Made by a program: the position numbers and the translations under genes. DNA of 64,000 nt from Limnobacter sp. 130 (GTDB lineage Bacteria; Pseudomonadota; Gammaproteobacteria; Burkholderiales; Burkholderiaceae_B), in contig NZ_LR732328.1 of the NCBI RefSeq assembly GCF_902506325.1, positions 248,001-312,000 of the forward strand, given 5' to 3'. Of the stretch, positions 44,758 through 52,881 are shown piece by piece. Within the stretch, counting starts at the first letter, position 1, and each line of letters begins with the position of its first letter. The notes beneath the pieces were generated by a model. That model was given only the letters and a program-made list of their open reading frames with translations. It was not told where the DNA came from and searched no databases.

Positions 44758-45885
44758 ATGCCTATTGTAACTCTGTCTGAAGCACTTCTTGAGCGCACCC
44801 GGTGTGGTCAGCGTCAAATCCTGAGAGACCGCGTTTTGTGCGGGTTTTGCGTTGTTGTGGGCAAGCGGGTGATCTCCTTTGCAGTCGCCACCAGTTGCCG
44901 AGGTGAGCAGGTGCGAATCACTTTGGGTCGCTGGCCTTTGCTGTCGGTCGATCAAGCCAGAGCCAAAGCGCTTGAACTACTCCGTGATTGCAGAAGGGGT
45001 CTGAAACCCACCAAAACGGCTTCCGCTGCGTTGCCAAGTGTGCGGGCTATGTTGGGTGCTTACGTTAAAGCGAAAGCTCTGAAAGCGTCTAGCCACGGGC
45101 GTTATGAAAGCCTGCTGAAAACCCATTTCCCGCAGTGGTTTGATGTGCCAATTGACGCGTGGAGTGGTCGCGGGTTTTCTGAGGCTTGTCAGTCTTTCTC
45201 TTCAACTAGGGGAGCCGCGTTGGTTGAAACTGGGCGTGGATTGATTGGTGCGTTGATCAAGTATGCGAATGCTGTTCACGGTTTGAAGATTCAAAATCCA
45301 TTTCACCAACTTGCGGCTGCTGGCTTATTGCCACCACGAGCAAAACCCAGGGCTAGGCGATTGCAAGAGGCAGATTTACCGCAGTGGTTTGAAGCAGTTT
45401 CACGCATTCCAGATACCCAGCGGGATTACCTTTTATTCGTGCTCTACACGGGCTTGCGAAGGACGGAGGCTACCAACATACTCCGCGAGCATTGCGACCT
45501 CACCACGGGCGTTTTACGCGTTCCTGACACCAAAACGGGCAGGCCTCACGCATTACCCATCACGCCCGCTATGAGGGAAATTCTTGAACGTCGATTTGCA
45601 GCCACCGCCGATGAAAAGATTTTTGGTGGTATGAGCGCAGAGCATGTTTCAAGCATGGCTGAAAGGGCAGGGGCTCCGCGATTCATGTTGCATGACCTTC
45701 GAAAAATGTTCGCAACCGTGGGAGAAAAAATTGGCGTGCGGGAAACCGTGTTGAGGGGGTTGCTCAACCATGTAGCCAAGAAGTCGGACACGTTGAACAG
45801 ACACTATGTGCAGTTGACCGTGGGCGATTTGGGTGTTGATTTGCAGAGGGTTCAAAACGAGCTGCAACGCATTGCACAGGCTTGA
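44758..45885 (+). CDS. int: Tyrosine recombinase/integrase of the island
   Basis: 375 residues. N-terminal arm-binding part (RISFAVATSCRGEQVRITLG ... RWPLLSVDQARAKALELL, DUF4102-like), core-binding middle, and a catalytic domain with R234 (GLRRTEA), H312-x-x-R315 (HDLRKMFAT), H338 (LNH) and nucleophile Y350 (HYVQ). Complete active site. ATG lies 154 bp from the attL repeat end, the usual place of an integrase that recognises the neighbouring gene, here ychF rather than a tRNA. Confidence 0.93.
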   Translation: MPIVTLSEALLERTRCGQRQILRDRVLCGFCVVVGKRVISFAVATSCRGEQVRITLGRWPLLSVDQARAKALELLRDCRRGLKPTKTASAALPSVRAMLGAYVKAKALKASSHGRYESLLKTHFPQWFDVPIDAWSGRGFSEACQSFSSTRGAALVETGRGLIGALIKYANAVHGLKIQNPFHQLAAAGLLPPRAKPRARRLQEADLPQWFEAVSRIPDTQRDYLLFVLYTGLRRTEATNILREHCDLTTGVLRVPDTKTGRPHALPITPAMREILERRFAATADEKIFGGMSAEHVSSMAERAGAPRFMLHDLRKMFATVGEKIGVRETVLRGLLNHVAKKSDTLNRHYVQLTVGDLGVDLQRVQNELQRIAQA

Positions 45886-45994
45886 GTTTGGGTGTGTATC
45901 ATTGCGTTGATGGAAGCGCGCCAAACCCCCTCATAATCGCTCCAAATCGGTTTCCGTAGCGGGGGTGAATTGTGGATCATTTTGAGGATGGGTA

Positions 45995-46744
45995 ATGGCT
46001 AAAACTGAGGTTGAAGAGGTGCTTGGCGCACCGATAAACCCTGAGCTTTCGGAATACGCGCAGAAGTTGAGACGGAACCTGCTGACCTTCAGTGCGGTAT
46101 ACGTTTTTTGCTGGCTAACTGGTGTGAAATTAGACCCCACATCCGCGTTCTTCGGCATCAAGCTAATTGGGTTGAATGAGCAGCAATTCAGCATAGGGAC
46201 GATGATAATCAATGCCTACTTGCTGATCCATTTCGGATGGTATGCATGGGAAGCCGTGATGGAATGGCGTATTCGATTGACGGGGACAAAAGTCGCATTT
46301 CAAACTGGGTCAACCTTTGGATCTGAGGCCGCAGATTATCCCGGTGAACCCAGACAGTCTAATTTGTATTTTTGGTGGGTCGGCACTGAAAAGCGGTTGC
46401 AAAGAACAAAGAGCGCGGTAGATGATTTTCAGGTTCGATTAAAGGCTATCGAGAATGAACTGGTGGAACAAAATGAACATTCGCCAACGGTAGACCGCAG
46501 CGGATTGATTCGAAATATTGGACAAGTGCCAAGCGGTCTTGCAGAGATTCGTGCTCATTTTGATGCGATAGATCGTGCTTTGAATATAGGTCGAGTTCAG
46601 GAGTCACTGAAGCGTTTCGATGGATGGTTCAAGCTGATGCTGAAGTCGCAAAACTTGCGAACGATTTCCGTTGATATTGCGTTACCGTTACTCACAGGGA
46701 TTGCGGCAACCGGGTTGAATGCGTTTAGCTTGTTTTGCCAGTGA
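45995..46744 (+). CDS. Island membrane protein of unknown function
   Basis: 249 residues. Two N-terminal membrane helices (LLTFSAVYVFCWLTGVKL; IGTMIINAYLLIHFGWYAW), a cytoplasmic-looking charged middle with coiled-coil tendency (RLQRTKSAVDDFQVRLKAIE), and one C-terminal helix (ALPLLTGIAATGLNAFSLF). No family recognised. It follows int on the same strand after 109 bp. Possible cargo gene for defence or membrane sensing; no direct evidence. Confidence 0.7.
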   Translation: MAKTEVEEVLGAPINPELSEYAQKLRRNLLTFSAVYVFCWLTGVKLDPTSAFFGIKLIGLNEQQFSIGTMIINAYLLIHFGWYAWEAVMEWRIRLTGTKVAFQTGSTFGSEAADYPGEPRQSNLYFWWVGTEKRLQRTKSAVDDFQVRLKAIENELVEQNEHSPTVDRSGLIRNIGQVPSGLAEIRAHFDAIDRALNIGRVQESLKRFDGWFKLMLKSQNLRTISVDIALPLLTGIAATGLNAFSLFCQ

Positions 46745-46971
46745 CACGTGAATCGTAACGGTTACCTGTGCCCTATAAGGTTAAAAAGTTAGAGAAGGAA
46801 TTTTTTACTCTGGGTGGGCATCACAGGTAAGCGGATTTCTTTAAGGGGGGTAACCTACCCGTAAGCGATGACACAGTATATGCATCACTAGTATGGAAGA
46901 GAGGTTGCTGCTTATAAGGTATGGTTACTACCCATCGTTCTTTTACCTGTTCTTCTACTCTATTTGCCTTA

Positions 46972-47015
46972 ACAGTTGATACGAGTAATACAGTTTTAAT
47001 ACAGTTGATACAGTT
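46972..47015. repeat. Cluster of ACAGTT repeats (iteron-like) in a 322-bp gap
   Basis: ACAGTT begins at 46972, 46990, 47001 and 47010, mostly within the longer word ATACAGTTnAT. They lie in the 322-bp non-coding gap between the membrane protein and the convergent Rep-like gene; the rest of the gap is AT-rich with short runs and no convincing gene. Proximity to a possible replication protein raises an origin or operator role. Confidence 0.4.
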
Positions 47016-47066
47016 AATAGGGTTGAGAGTGAGAAATAGCCTTGAAAGCCCATTCAATAAAGGGTT

Positions 47067-48029
47067 TCAGAATTTTGATACTGAAAAAATTGACCCGTTA
47101 TTTTGCAAACGCGTGGATTTGAAACCCCGTGAGCGATTTTTCAATGCCTCTCTGGTTGGACCGTTTTCATAGCTCGATCCTTGCCTTGCCCAGTTCGTTC
47201 CGTCTTTGTAGCTCCGTTGATTTACCTTCAGCTTTGGCAATGAGAAATGGTGGGCAAGCGTCTCAAGCTTGAATCCCCCCGGGGACAGCACTTGCGCTAA
47301 TTCGCTGCCTCGAACCCCAATCTCGAATCGCGCTCGCCAATCTTGGCGTTCCAAGTCCACCAGCTTGCCATTGATTGTCGATCGAGTCTTCACATAAAAA
47401 TGAAAATACAGATCGGGCACGGCTTTGTTAGCTATTCGACATGCGTTTTTCTCACCGACTCGGAGGTTAAATCCTTTCGCAGTTAGTTCCGCGACACTAT
47501 CGATGTTCACACCTTCGGTCTCATCAGTCATTTTGTGCTTTCTTTGTCTGTAACTAATCAGCGGTTTTCCCGAGAGTGATCCGAAATTGGGCTTGCGACT
47601 TAAGAAATACGCAATCGCCTCCCCAAGCGCTAGTTTTTGTTTTTGCCCTGACATATGCATCCAGTTCTTTAAATGGATGTCGATACCAAATTCGATGTAG
47701 CAGAAACCCTTGAACTCACAAGTTCGCCAACGGTTGATGTAGTTCAAGAATAATTCCACATCCCGAATGCTGCGCGGCTTGTGGATGGTTACCGTCATGG
47801 CAAACATCTTTCGCCCCTCTTTGGTGATCGCATCTACGTAATAGGTGAGACCGGTCGTGGTCACAAATTTATTGAGGGCTTCATTGGCCAAATTACCGAT
47901 GTCTGCACCTTCGGGCATGTAGATGTCGAACTTCACCATGTCGATGAATGCAACAGGTCGAGCGTAAAGCGGGAGGTTAATCTGATTCGTTAAATTGGCA
48001 GGCTGGAATGGGGGCGATTTGATGCGCAT
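47067..48029 (-). CDS. Possible replication initiator-like protein of the island
   Basis: 320 residues. The opening VAFIDMVKFDIYMP and the segment DWRARFEIGVRGSELAQVL recall filamentous-phage/plasmid gpII/X-type replication proteins, but no HUH motif is certain. C-terminal ~50 residues are basic and low in order (NGPTREALKNRSRGFKSTR). It lies 9 bp after the RHH gene, same strand, so likely co-transcribed. The product could instead be an unrelated mobile-element protein. Confidence 0.45.
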   Translation of the reverse strand: MRIKSPPFQPANLTNQINLPLYARPVAFIDMVKFDIYMPEGADIGNLANEALNKFVTTTGLTYYVDAITKEGRKMFAMTVTIHKPRSIRDVELFLNYINRWRTCEFKGFCYIEFGIDIHLKNWMHMSGQKQKLALGEAIAYFLSRKPNFGSLSGKPLISYRQRKHKMTDETEGVNIDSVAELTAKGFNLRVGEKNACRIANKAVPDLYFHFYVKTRSTINGKLVDLERQDWRARFEIGVRGSELAQVLSPGGFKLETLAHHFSLPKLKVNQRSYKDGTNWARQGSSYENGPTREALKNRSRGFKSTRLQNNGSIFSVSKF

Positions 48030-48038
48030 AGGTTGGAT

Positions 48039-48494
48039 TCAGTTGAAGGCGATTGCAACATGTTCACCATCACGGTGCCCGTTTCTAATCCCGACGAATG
48101 GACGCCCGTCGCGGTCGGTGCCGAAGTATAGCTTGAACCCAAGCAGATCGTTTTCGCCGTCAACCTGTTGTGCTGTGTTGATGTAGTCATCGAAATCTGT
48201 GTCATCCATAGGTGACGCACCTTGCATGATTGGGTGGTTTTCCCAGTGATCAACACCACAGGCTCGTTCTGAAAAGATCCGGACGGTCAACATCGTATCA
48301 ATCAATGCATTCCTGACTGCCTCTGTCTTGTTGTCCTGATCATCGGTTTCTGCAAGCACTGCACGAATCCAGTCTGTCCACTTCATGCCTTGATTGCTTG
48401 CCACCAATTCGATCGCCTCCCACGTTGTCGTAGAGAGCTTGATTGACGTGGCGTTTTTATCTCTGAATCGGATGGTTCGAATCTCTTGCTGCAT
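48039..48494 (-). CDS. Ribbon-helix-helix domain protein of the island
   Basis: 151 residues. N-terminal RHH: ATSIKLSTTTWEAIELVASN and MKWTDWIRAVLAET. The rest is acidic (MDDTDFDDYINTAQQVDGEN) with no known domain. It is first in the pair with the Rep-like gene and divergent from the serine recombinase; the 152-bp gap between them is very AT-rich and includes TATAAT at 48593-48598. It probably regulates the island's replication or excision functions (inference). Confidence 0.7.
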   Translation of the reverse strand: MQQEIRTIRFRDKNATSIKLSTTTWEAIELVASNQGMKWTDWIRAVLAETDDQDNKTEAVRNALIDTMLTVRIFSERACGVDHWENHPIMQGASPMDDTDFDDYINTAQQVDGENDLLGFKLYFGTDRDGRPFVGIRNGHRDGEHVAIAFN

Positions 48495-48646
48495 GACACA
48501 CCTATGTGTTTGATTAGATATGTCATTTTATCAATAATGGAGAGAAACGCAATAAAACAATATATCAATAAGAGTATTTTTATGGAATTTTGATATAATT
48601 GACTACAAATTAAACGAACGTCTTTTCATGTAGTCAGGGGTGGTGA

Positions 48647-49306
48647 ATGGTCGAGGGCAAGTTTGTAGCGTATTTCAGGGTGAGCACACAAAAGCAGGGT
48701 GTGAATGGTTTGGGCATGGATGCGCAAAGGGAAACCGTTCGACAATTTCTGAGCAATGGTGGGGAGCTGGTTGGTGAGTTCGTCGAGGTTGAGACCGGAA
48801 AAGGTGCCAATGCCCTTGCCAAGCGTCCGCAGCTTGCGACAGCTCTTGCGCTTTGCAAGAAGACTGGTGCCAAGTTGTTGATCGCCAAGCTTGATCGTTT
48901 AGCTCGCAATGTGCATTTCGTTTCCGGATTGATGGAGTCGAAGGTGAAGTTTGTCGCGTGCGATATGCCCGAGGCAAATGATCTAACCATTCATGTGATG
49001 GCGGCATTTGCTGAGCATGAGGCTAAGCGCATCAGCCAACGCACCAAAGAGGGCTTGGCTGCTGCGAAAGCGCGTGGGGTAGTGTTAGGTGCTGCTGGAT
49101 CAGAAAACCTGCGGCAGAACGTTTTGGAGCGCAGATCTGTTGCCATTTATGCCGCTCACCAACTGGCCCCCGTGCTCTCTGGCTTCAAAGCTCAAGGGAT
49201 GTCGCAGCGAAAGATGGTGGAAGCTCTTAACGATGCCGGGGTTAAAACAGCAAGGGGAGGAGTCTGGTCACTTGTTCAACTTCAGCGTGTTCTTTCAAGG
49301 CTGTAG
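48647..49306 (+). CDS. Serine recombinase (resolvase/invertase family)
   Basis: 219 residues. Catalytic S13 in FVAYFRVSTQKQG; the arginines and helix in KLLIAKLDRLARN and ANDLTIHVMAAFAEHEAKRI are typical. C-terminal HTH-like segment GMSQRKMVEALNDAGVKT. This small form is common in islands and phages of proteobacteria. Its role could be inversion or resolution; no recombination site pair was found by eye. The 3' end overlaps the convergent caspase-like gene by 25 bp. Confidence 0.9.
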   Translation: MVEGKFVAYFRVSTQKQGVNGLGMDAQRETVRQFLSNGGELVGEFVEVETGKGANALAKRPQLATALALCKKTGAKLLIAKLDRLARNVHFVSGLMESKVKFVACDMPEANDLTIHVMAAFAEHEAKRISQRTKEGLAAAKARGVVLGAAGSENLRQNVLERRSVAIYAAHQLAPVLSGFKAQGMSQRKMVEALNDAGVKTARGGVWSLVQLQRVLSRL

Positions 49307-50223
49307 GTTGAAAGAGCATATTTTTCTGAGCGCATTTTTTTGATCATGTCTTGCAACATATGATGGGTGTTCTGAAATCTCGTTTTGTTACCCGGTATCT
49401 CTTCGATCATAAAGTAGCTGTCGAAATACTTTCCCAGAATATCGTGGGTGTTGCGATAACGGAGTTGCGCTTCCACATCTTTTAGCCAAACCCTTGCCCC
49501 ATTGGCGCGTGCAATGGCCTTCAAGTTTTTAGCCCTTTCTTGCGTCTGCTTAAGCGTGCAGTGATCGCGAATATACTCGTAACAAATTCTCAAAAACCAC
49601 GTTTCTGCAATCTGTGCAAACCATGAACTATGGTCAAGCTTCTCGTTGGATATTGACCCCAATGCCTTCGACAGGTCGATTGTGCTAAATAATGTTCGGT
49701 AGAAAGTTCGAAAACCGCGAAGGATTTCCCCGGGGTCAACTTTGTTGGTTGGTCCAATCATTCCCCAGCATGGCGAGGACGTGACTGGCGACAATTGACC
49801 GAGAAAGTGAAATCCGAAGCAGGCGGCAAAAACCACGAACAAATTGAAATCTGTGGCTTTGTTGAGTCGCGTTAAATTCTCGCCAACATCCTTCCAGCTC
49901 AACTCGCTCCCGTTGGCAAACTCAAGCCCGGTTGTTGGATCGCCATGGCATTCAATGTGGAGAATTGGCCTCTCGTTGTTTGTGGAAGCTTTTTGTGTGA
50001 GCTGATCGAGAATGTCCAAAAACTCGTTCGCACTATCGCAATCCAGGATTTCAACGGGAATTTGTAACCCGCAATCGTCTATCTGGGTTCGCACATAGTC
50101 GCTGAGGGCACTTGCAGAATCGAACTCTTCCGGTTCAAGTGACTTGACGATTACCACCCGATTGAAGAGCAAGAAGTTATTTGGGTTCGGCGATGATTGA
50201 ATTGTATTCACAGTTTGTTTCAC
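49282..50223 (-). CDS. Caspase/CHAT-like peptidase domain protein
   Basis: 313 residues. The central part fits the caspase/CHAT fold: strand-His in PILHIECHGDPTTGLEF (H93), the LSWKDVGENLTRLN helix, then strand-Cys in FNLFVVFAACFGFHFLG (C135), forming a His-Cys dyad 42 residues apart. The following SPCWGMIGPTNKV segment is as in CHAT proteins. The C-terminal ~130 residues are helical and unknown. It overlaps its upstream membrane-protein partner by 4 bp. CHAT proteases act in several bacterial immune systems; defence function here is inference. Confidence 0.7.
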   Translation of the reverse strand: MKQTVNTIQSSPNPNNFLLFNRVVIVKSLEPEEFDSASALSDYVRTQIDDCGLQIPVEILDCDSANEFLDILDQLTQKASTNNERPILHIECHGDPTTGLEFANGSELSWKDVGENLTRLNKATDFNLFVVFAACFGFHFLGQLSPVTSSPCWGMIGPTNKVDPGEILRGFRTFYRTLFSTIDLSKALGSISNEKLDHSSWFAQIAETWFLRICYEYIRDHCTLKQTQERAKNLKAIARANGARVWLKDVEAQLRYRNTHDILGKYFDSYFMIEEIPGNKTRFQNTHHMLQDMIKKMRSEKYALSTYSLERTR

Positions 50224-50726
50224 GGTCTAATGCCCGATTGTCGCTGTCGTTCTTGGCGTTCAAGCTCCTCTACATCGATAATGTGTTGGGGGTATTTTTG
50301 ATCTTGGTTATGCTTATTTGCCTCGATTAGCTCATTTACGCGACTAGAATTCCCATCCCCTGTATCGACCTTGTATTGATCAATCGATCTCAGCACTGCT
50401 TTATCGGCCTCGCTCAATTCGCCGTCACTGTCTGGATGTGCTGTTGGTTTCTGAACGAGTTGGTTGACATAGCCAATCACTCCTAGACATAGGAGTCCAA
50501 CGGTGAAAACAATGACCGTTCGCTTCACAAGCCGCTTATTTCGTATGCCGATTTGATTTGGATTGAAATCGCCAAGCCATATGATCATTGAAATGGTTAG
50601 GCTAAGTGTCAACAGTGACGCGGCAAGGTAGTGTTCTTCCGTGATGAAAAAGATACCGAATACCAACTGCACGATCGAGGATGCTAAGAGGATATGTCGT
50701 TGAAATTGGTTTAGCTTCAAAGGCAT
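50220..50726 (-). CDS. Three-helix membrane protein paired with caspase-like protein
   Basis: 168 residues from ATG 50726 (GGAA 8 bp upstream; ATG at 50765 is less likely because its Shine-Dalgarno touches the start). Three membrane helices: LLASSIVQLVFGIFFI, LAASLLTLSLTISMIIWLG, TVIVFTVGLLCLGVIGYV, then a soluble acidic tail of about 70 residues (SEADKAVLRSIDQYKVDTGD ... DVEELERQERQRQ). It may be a membrane effector or anchor for the peptidase. No family recognised. The 372-bp gap upstream holds the island's right end and attR. Confidence 0.7.
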   Translation of the reverse strand: MPLKLNQFQRHILLASSIVQLVFGIFFITEEHYLAASLLTLSLTISMIIWLGDFNPNQIGIRNKRLVKRTVIVFTVGLLCLGVIGYVNQLVQKPTAHPDSDGELSEADKAVLRSIDQYKVDTGDGNSSRVNELIEANKHNQDQKYPQHIIDVEELERQERQRQSGIRP

Positions 50727-50947
50727 GCTGGCTTTCCGGTGACGTCCACATATCAAATGTAACATCTTCCGGCATACTCAACTCAAGTTCTGGTTTTGGT
50801 TGGGTGAGGGATAGGTGCAGTGGTCGCGAACTGAAAGTTCAATCCCGATTGTATAATCGAGCTTTGGTGATTTTGTGTTTGTTTTGATTCGACTTTTGTG
50901 GCGAATGTTGTAGGTGCTTGATTAGATTGCGGTAGTTCACTTGCCCC

Positions 50948-51052
50948 TCAGAAGGGATAGTTTTCTGCTGGAATGCCCGCCTTGGTGAGCGCGTTGAACA
51001 GGGTGGATTTACCGACGTTGGGAAGGCCAACGATGCCGCATTTGAGGGTCAT
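50948..51052 (-). pseudogene. Truncated ychF 5' fragment (34 codons)
   Basis: Starts with the original ychF ATG and encodes [20 protein letters not shown], then GIPAENYPF and a TGA at the island edge; intact YchF has GIAAENYPF. It is left over from the island insertion. It retains the host leader, so transcription from the old ychF promoter would now read into the island, towards the membrane/caspase-like genes. Confidence 0.85.
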
Positions 51053-51060
51053 GAGAATTC
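50949..51060. repeat. attR: 112-bp repeat (displaced ychF start)
   Basis: Direct repeat of 44492-44603, same orientation, 106/112 identical; 41-bp identical core at 51006-51046. Beyond the core on the right side the sequence is the host's original ychF leader. Confidence 0.88.
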
Positions 51061-51098
51061 GCTAAGTACTTAATAGAATGGGGTGAATTGTACCGCGC

Positions 51099-52211
51099 CT
51101 AGCGATTCACGTTGTTCAGCCATTGCTGAAAGTCGTCCGCCATGCGTTCACTTTCACGAATTGCGGCTTGCCAAATCGGTATGCGAATGCGGTGATCAAA
51201 GTTGTAGCGTTTGAAGTCGCCGCGGTCCGGGATTTTTTTCGCTGGTAGCCGTTTGACAAATTCAGGCGATGGGCACACCAGAATCACATTGCTCATCCAT
51301 TCGGGCTTGGCTTTGCGCACTTTCAAAAACTTGTCGAGCCAGCCGGGTGTTACCGTGGGTGCAAAGTGGGGGTACAGCACCAGGCCATCCAGGCGGTGGT
51401 AGGGTAGGGCCAGGTGGTAGTCGGTCAGCCCGCCGTCCCAGAAGGGGCCTTCGTGGTACTTCACTTCCGGGTGGTCTTCGTGCAGGGCTTGGGCAATTTT
51501 GTACACTGGGTTCAACACAAAGGGAATGCTGCCACTGGCCAGCAATGCATCGTGAATGTTCAGCGCATCAAGGTCTTCAATGTGGGTTGGAATTCGGTCA
51601 AAGGGTTGTTTTAACCAATCGGTGTGCGCGCCCGGGCTTTGAAACACCCACCGTTCGAAGTAGGTAGACAGTTTGTTGCGGTTTACGCTGTTGGCCAGTA
51701 CGGCGCTTGCAAAGCCGCGTTTGCGTGCACGCAGTTGCTGCGCATGGTGCAAGGGGGTCAGCCCTTTGTTTACCCACACCAGCAATTCTTTTCCAGCGGG
51801 TTGCACCATGTGCTGCGCTTCCTCGGAAACCACAGCCTGCACCATCGCGTGGCACACGCGGCTTATTTCGTGGCGGTCAACGCCCTTGCTGTAATCTTGC
51901 GTTTCCACATACTGTTGGGCAAGGCGCTTCAAGGTGGCTGCCGGGTTGCTGCTGGCCGCAGCTGCCATGCGCCACGCACCAATGGAAGCACCAATCAGCT
52001 GCAAAGGCTTAATACCTTTTTCAGCACGGGTTCGTAAATGGCTTTCACCCAGCCAGTCATTGAACAAGTACTGGTCAAGCCCCTGCAAAATCAACCCTTT
52101 CGGACCGCCCGCAGCTGCGGGTATTGCGCAAATGTCTTCAGGCTGTAAGCCCTTGTTCGCAATGTGCGCCTTGGCGCGGTCGCCCAGAATAATTTGAATG
52201 CTGCTTTTCAT
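51099..52211 (-). CDS. Patatin-like phospholipase family protein
   Basis: 370 residues. Oxyanion loop AAAGGPKGL near residue 35, nucleophile GASIGAW (GxSxG), and the catalytic Asp in WDGGLTD. Lipid acyl hydrolase fold; substrate unknown. ATG at 52211 has GGAG 5 bp upstream and overlaps the pth stop (ATGA), so it is co-translated with pth. Possible lysophospholipid or storage lipid turnover. Confidence 0.85.
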   Translation of the reverse strand: MKSSIQIILGDRAKAHIANKGLQPEDICAIPAAAGGPKGLILQGLDQYLFNDWLGESHLRTRAEKGIKPLQLIGASIGAWRMAAAASSNPAATLKRLAQQYVETQDYSKGVDRHEISRVCHAMVQAVVSEEAQHMVQPAGKELLVWVNKGLTPLHHAQQLRARKRGFASAVLANSVNRNKLSTYFERWVFQSPGAHTDWLKQPFDRIPTHIEDLDALNIHDALLASGSIPFVLNPVYKIAQALHEDHPEVKYHEGPFWDGGLTDYHLALPYHRLDGLVLYPHFAPTVTPGWLDKFLKVRKAKPEWMSNVILVCPSPEFVKRLPAKKIPDRGDFKRYNFDHRIRIPIWQAAIRESERMADDFQQWLNNVNR

Positions 52212-52807
52212 GCGCACTCCGTGTGAATGTGCGTGGTGGCCTGGCCAATTTGACCTTTCAAAATCAGTTCCGTGTGCTTCAACAATACATCAATGCACTT
52301 GTCTATGGCTTGTTGTTGTTCAACACTTGGGCGGTGCAGCACAAAATCAGCAACACCCTGTTGAAGATTCAGGCTGCGCGGGTGGCCAATGCCAATGCGT
52401 GCACGCCAGAATTCATTGCTGCCCAGGTGGGCATGCATGTCTTTCAAACCGTTGTGCCCGGCAAGCCCACCCCCTTTTTTCATTTTGATCTGACCAGGCA
52501 ATAAATCAAGCTCGTCGTGCGCCACCAAAATTTCGTCGGGTTTTATTTTGAAGAATTTGGCCAAGGCGCCCACGGCCTGGCCCGACCTGTTCATGAATGT
52601 GGTGGGGAACAACAGCCATACTTCTTCCCCTGCAAACTTGATGCGGGCCATGTCGCCAAAAAAGCGCTTGTCACTTTGCAAAAACACATTGTGTTTGCGG
52701 GCCAGTGCTTCCAGATACCACACGCCTGCATTGTGGCGCGTGTCTGCATATTGTGGGCCTGGGTTACCCAGACCGACGATCAATTTGATGGGGGTGTTGC
52801 TGGACAT
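52208..52807 (-). CDS. pth: Peptidyl-tRNA hydrolase
   Basis: Releases peptides from stalled peptidyl-tRNA. 199 residues from ATG 52807: LIVGLGNPGPQYADTRHNAG with the catalytic His, FMNRSGQAV, VAHDELDLLPG and KKGGGLAGHNGLKD. An earlier start at 52831 would lie in the terminator hairpin of leuA. Pth normally lies near ychF in this group; the island and the patatin gene now separate them. Confidence 0.95.
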   Translation of the reverse strand: MSSNTPIKLIVGLGNPGPQYADTRHNAGVWYLEALARKHNVFLQSDKRFFGDMARIKFAGEEVWLLFPTTFMNRSGQAVGALAKFFKIKPDEILVAHDELDLLPGQIKMKKGGGLAGHNGLKDMHAHLGSNEFWRARIGIGHPRSLNLQQGVADFVLHRPSVEQQQAIDKCIDVLLKHTELILKGQIGQATTHIHTECA

Positions 52808-52809
52808 GA

Positions 52810-52844
52810 AAAATACAGCCCTGTGAATCACAAGGCTGTATTTT
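52810..52844 (-). terminator. Rho-independent terminator after leuA
   Basis: AAAATACAGCC and GGCTGTATTTT pair around an inner TGTG/CACA stem; the minus strand ends in a T-run just before the pth ATG. Confidence 0.78.
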
Positions 52845-52881
52845 CGCTGATAGTTCGGCTGAAACCAAACAATGGCGGTGA

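Larger units (their letters stand above)
44549..51046. mobile_element. Genomic island integrated in the 5' end of ychF
   Basis: A 6457-bp element, core to core, between two direct repeats of the ychF 5' end. The 41-bp identical cores are 44549-44589 and 51006-51046. A tyrosine integrase reads inward from the ychF side. Cargo: a membrane protein, a possible replication protein, an RHH protein, a serine recombinase, and a membrane/caspase-like pair. The backbone order pth ... ychF is interrupted by it. The element supplies a substitute ychF start, a strategy also known for tRNA- and other gene-targeting islands. Confidence 0.88.

Noticed and set aside
46921-47172. 83-codon plus-strand frame across the ACAGTT repeats
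   Set aside because: Low-complexity translation and 106-bp overlap with the convergent Rep-like gene; no Shine-Dalgarno support.
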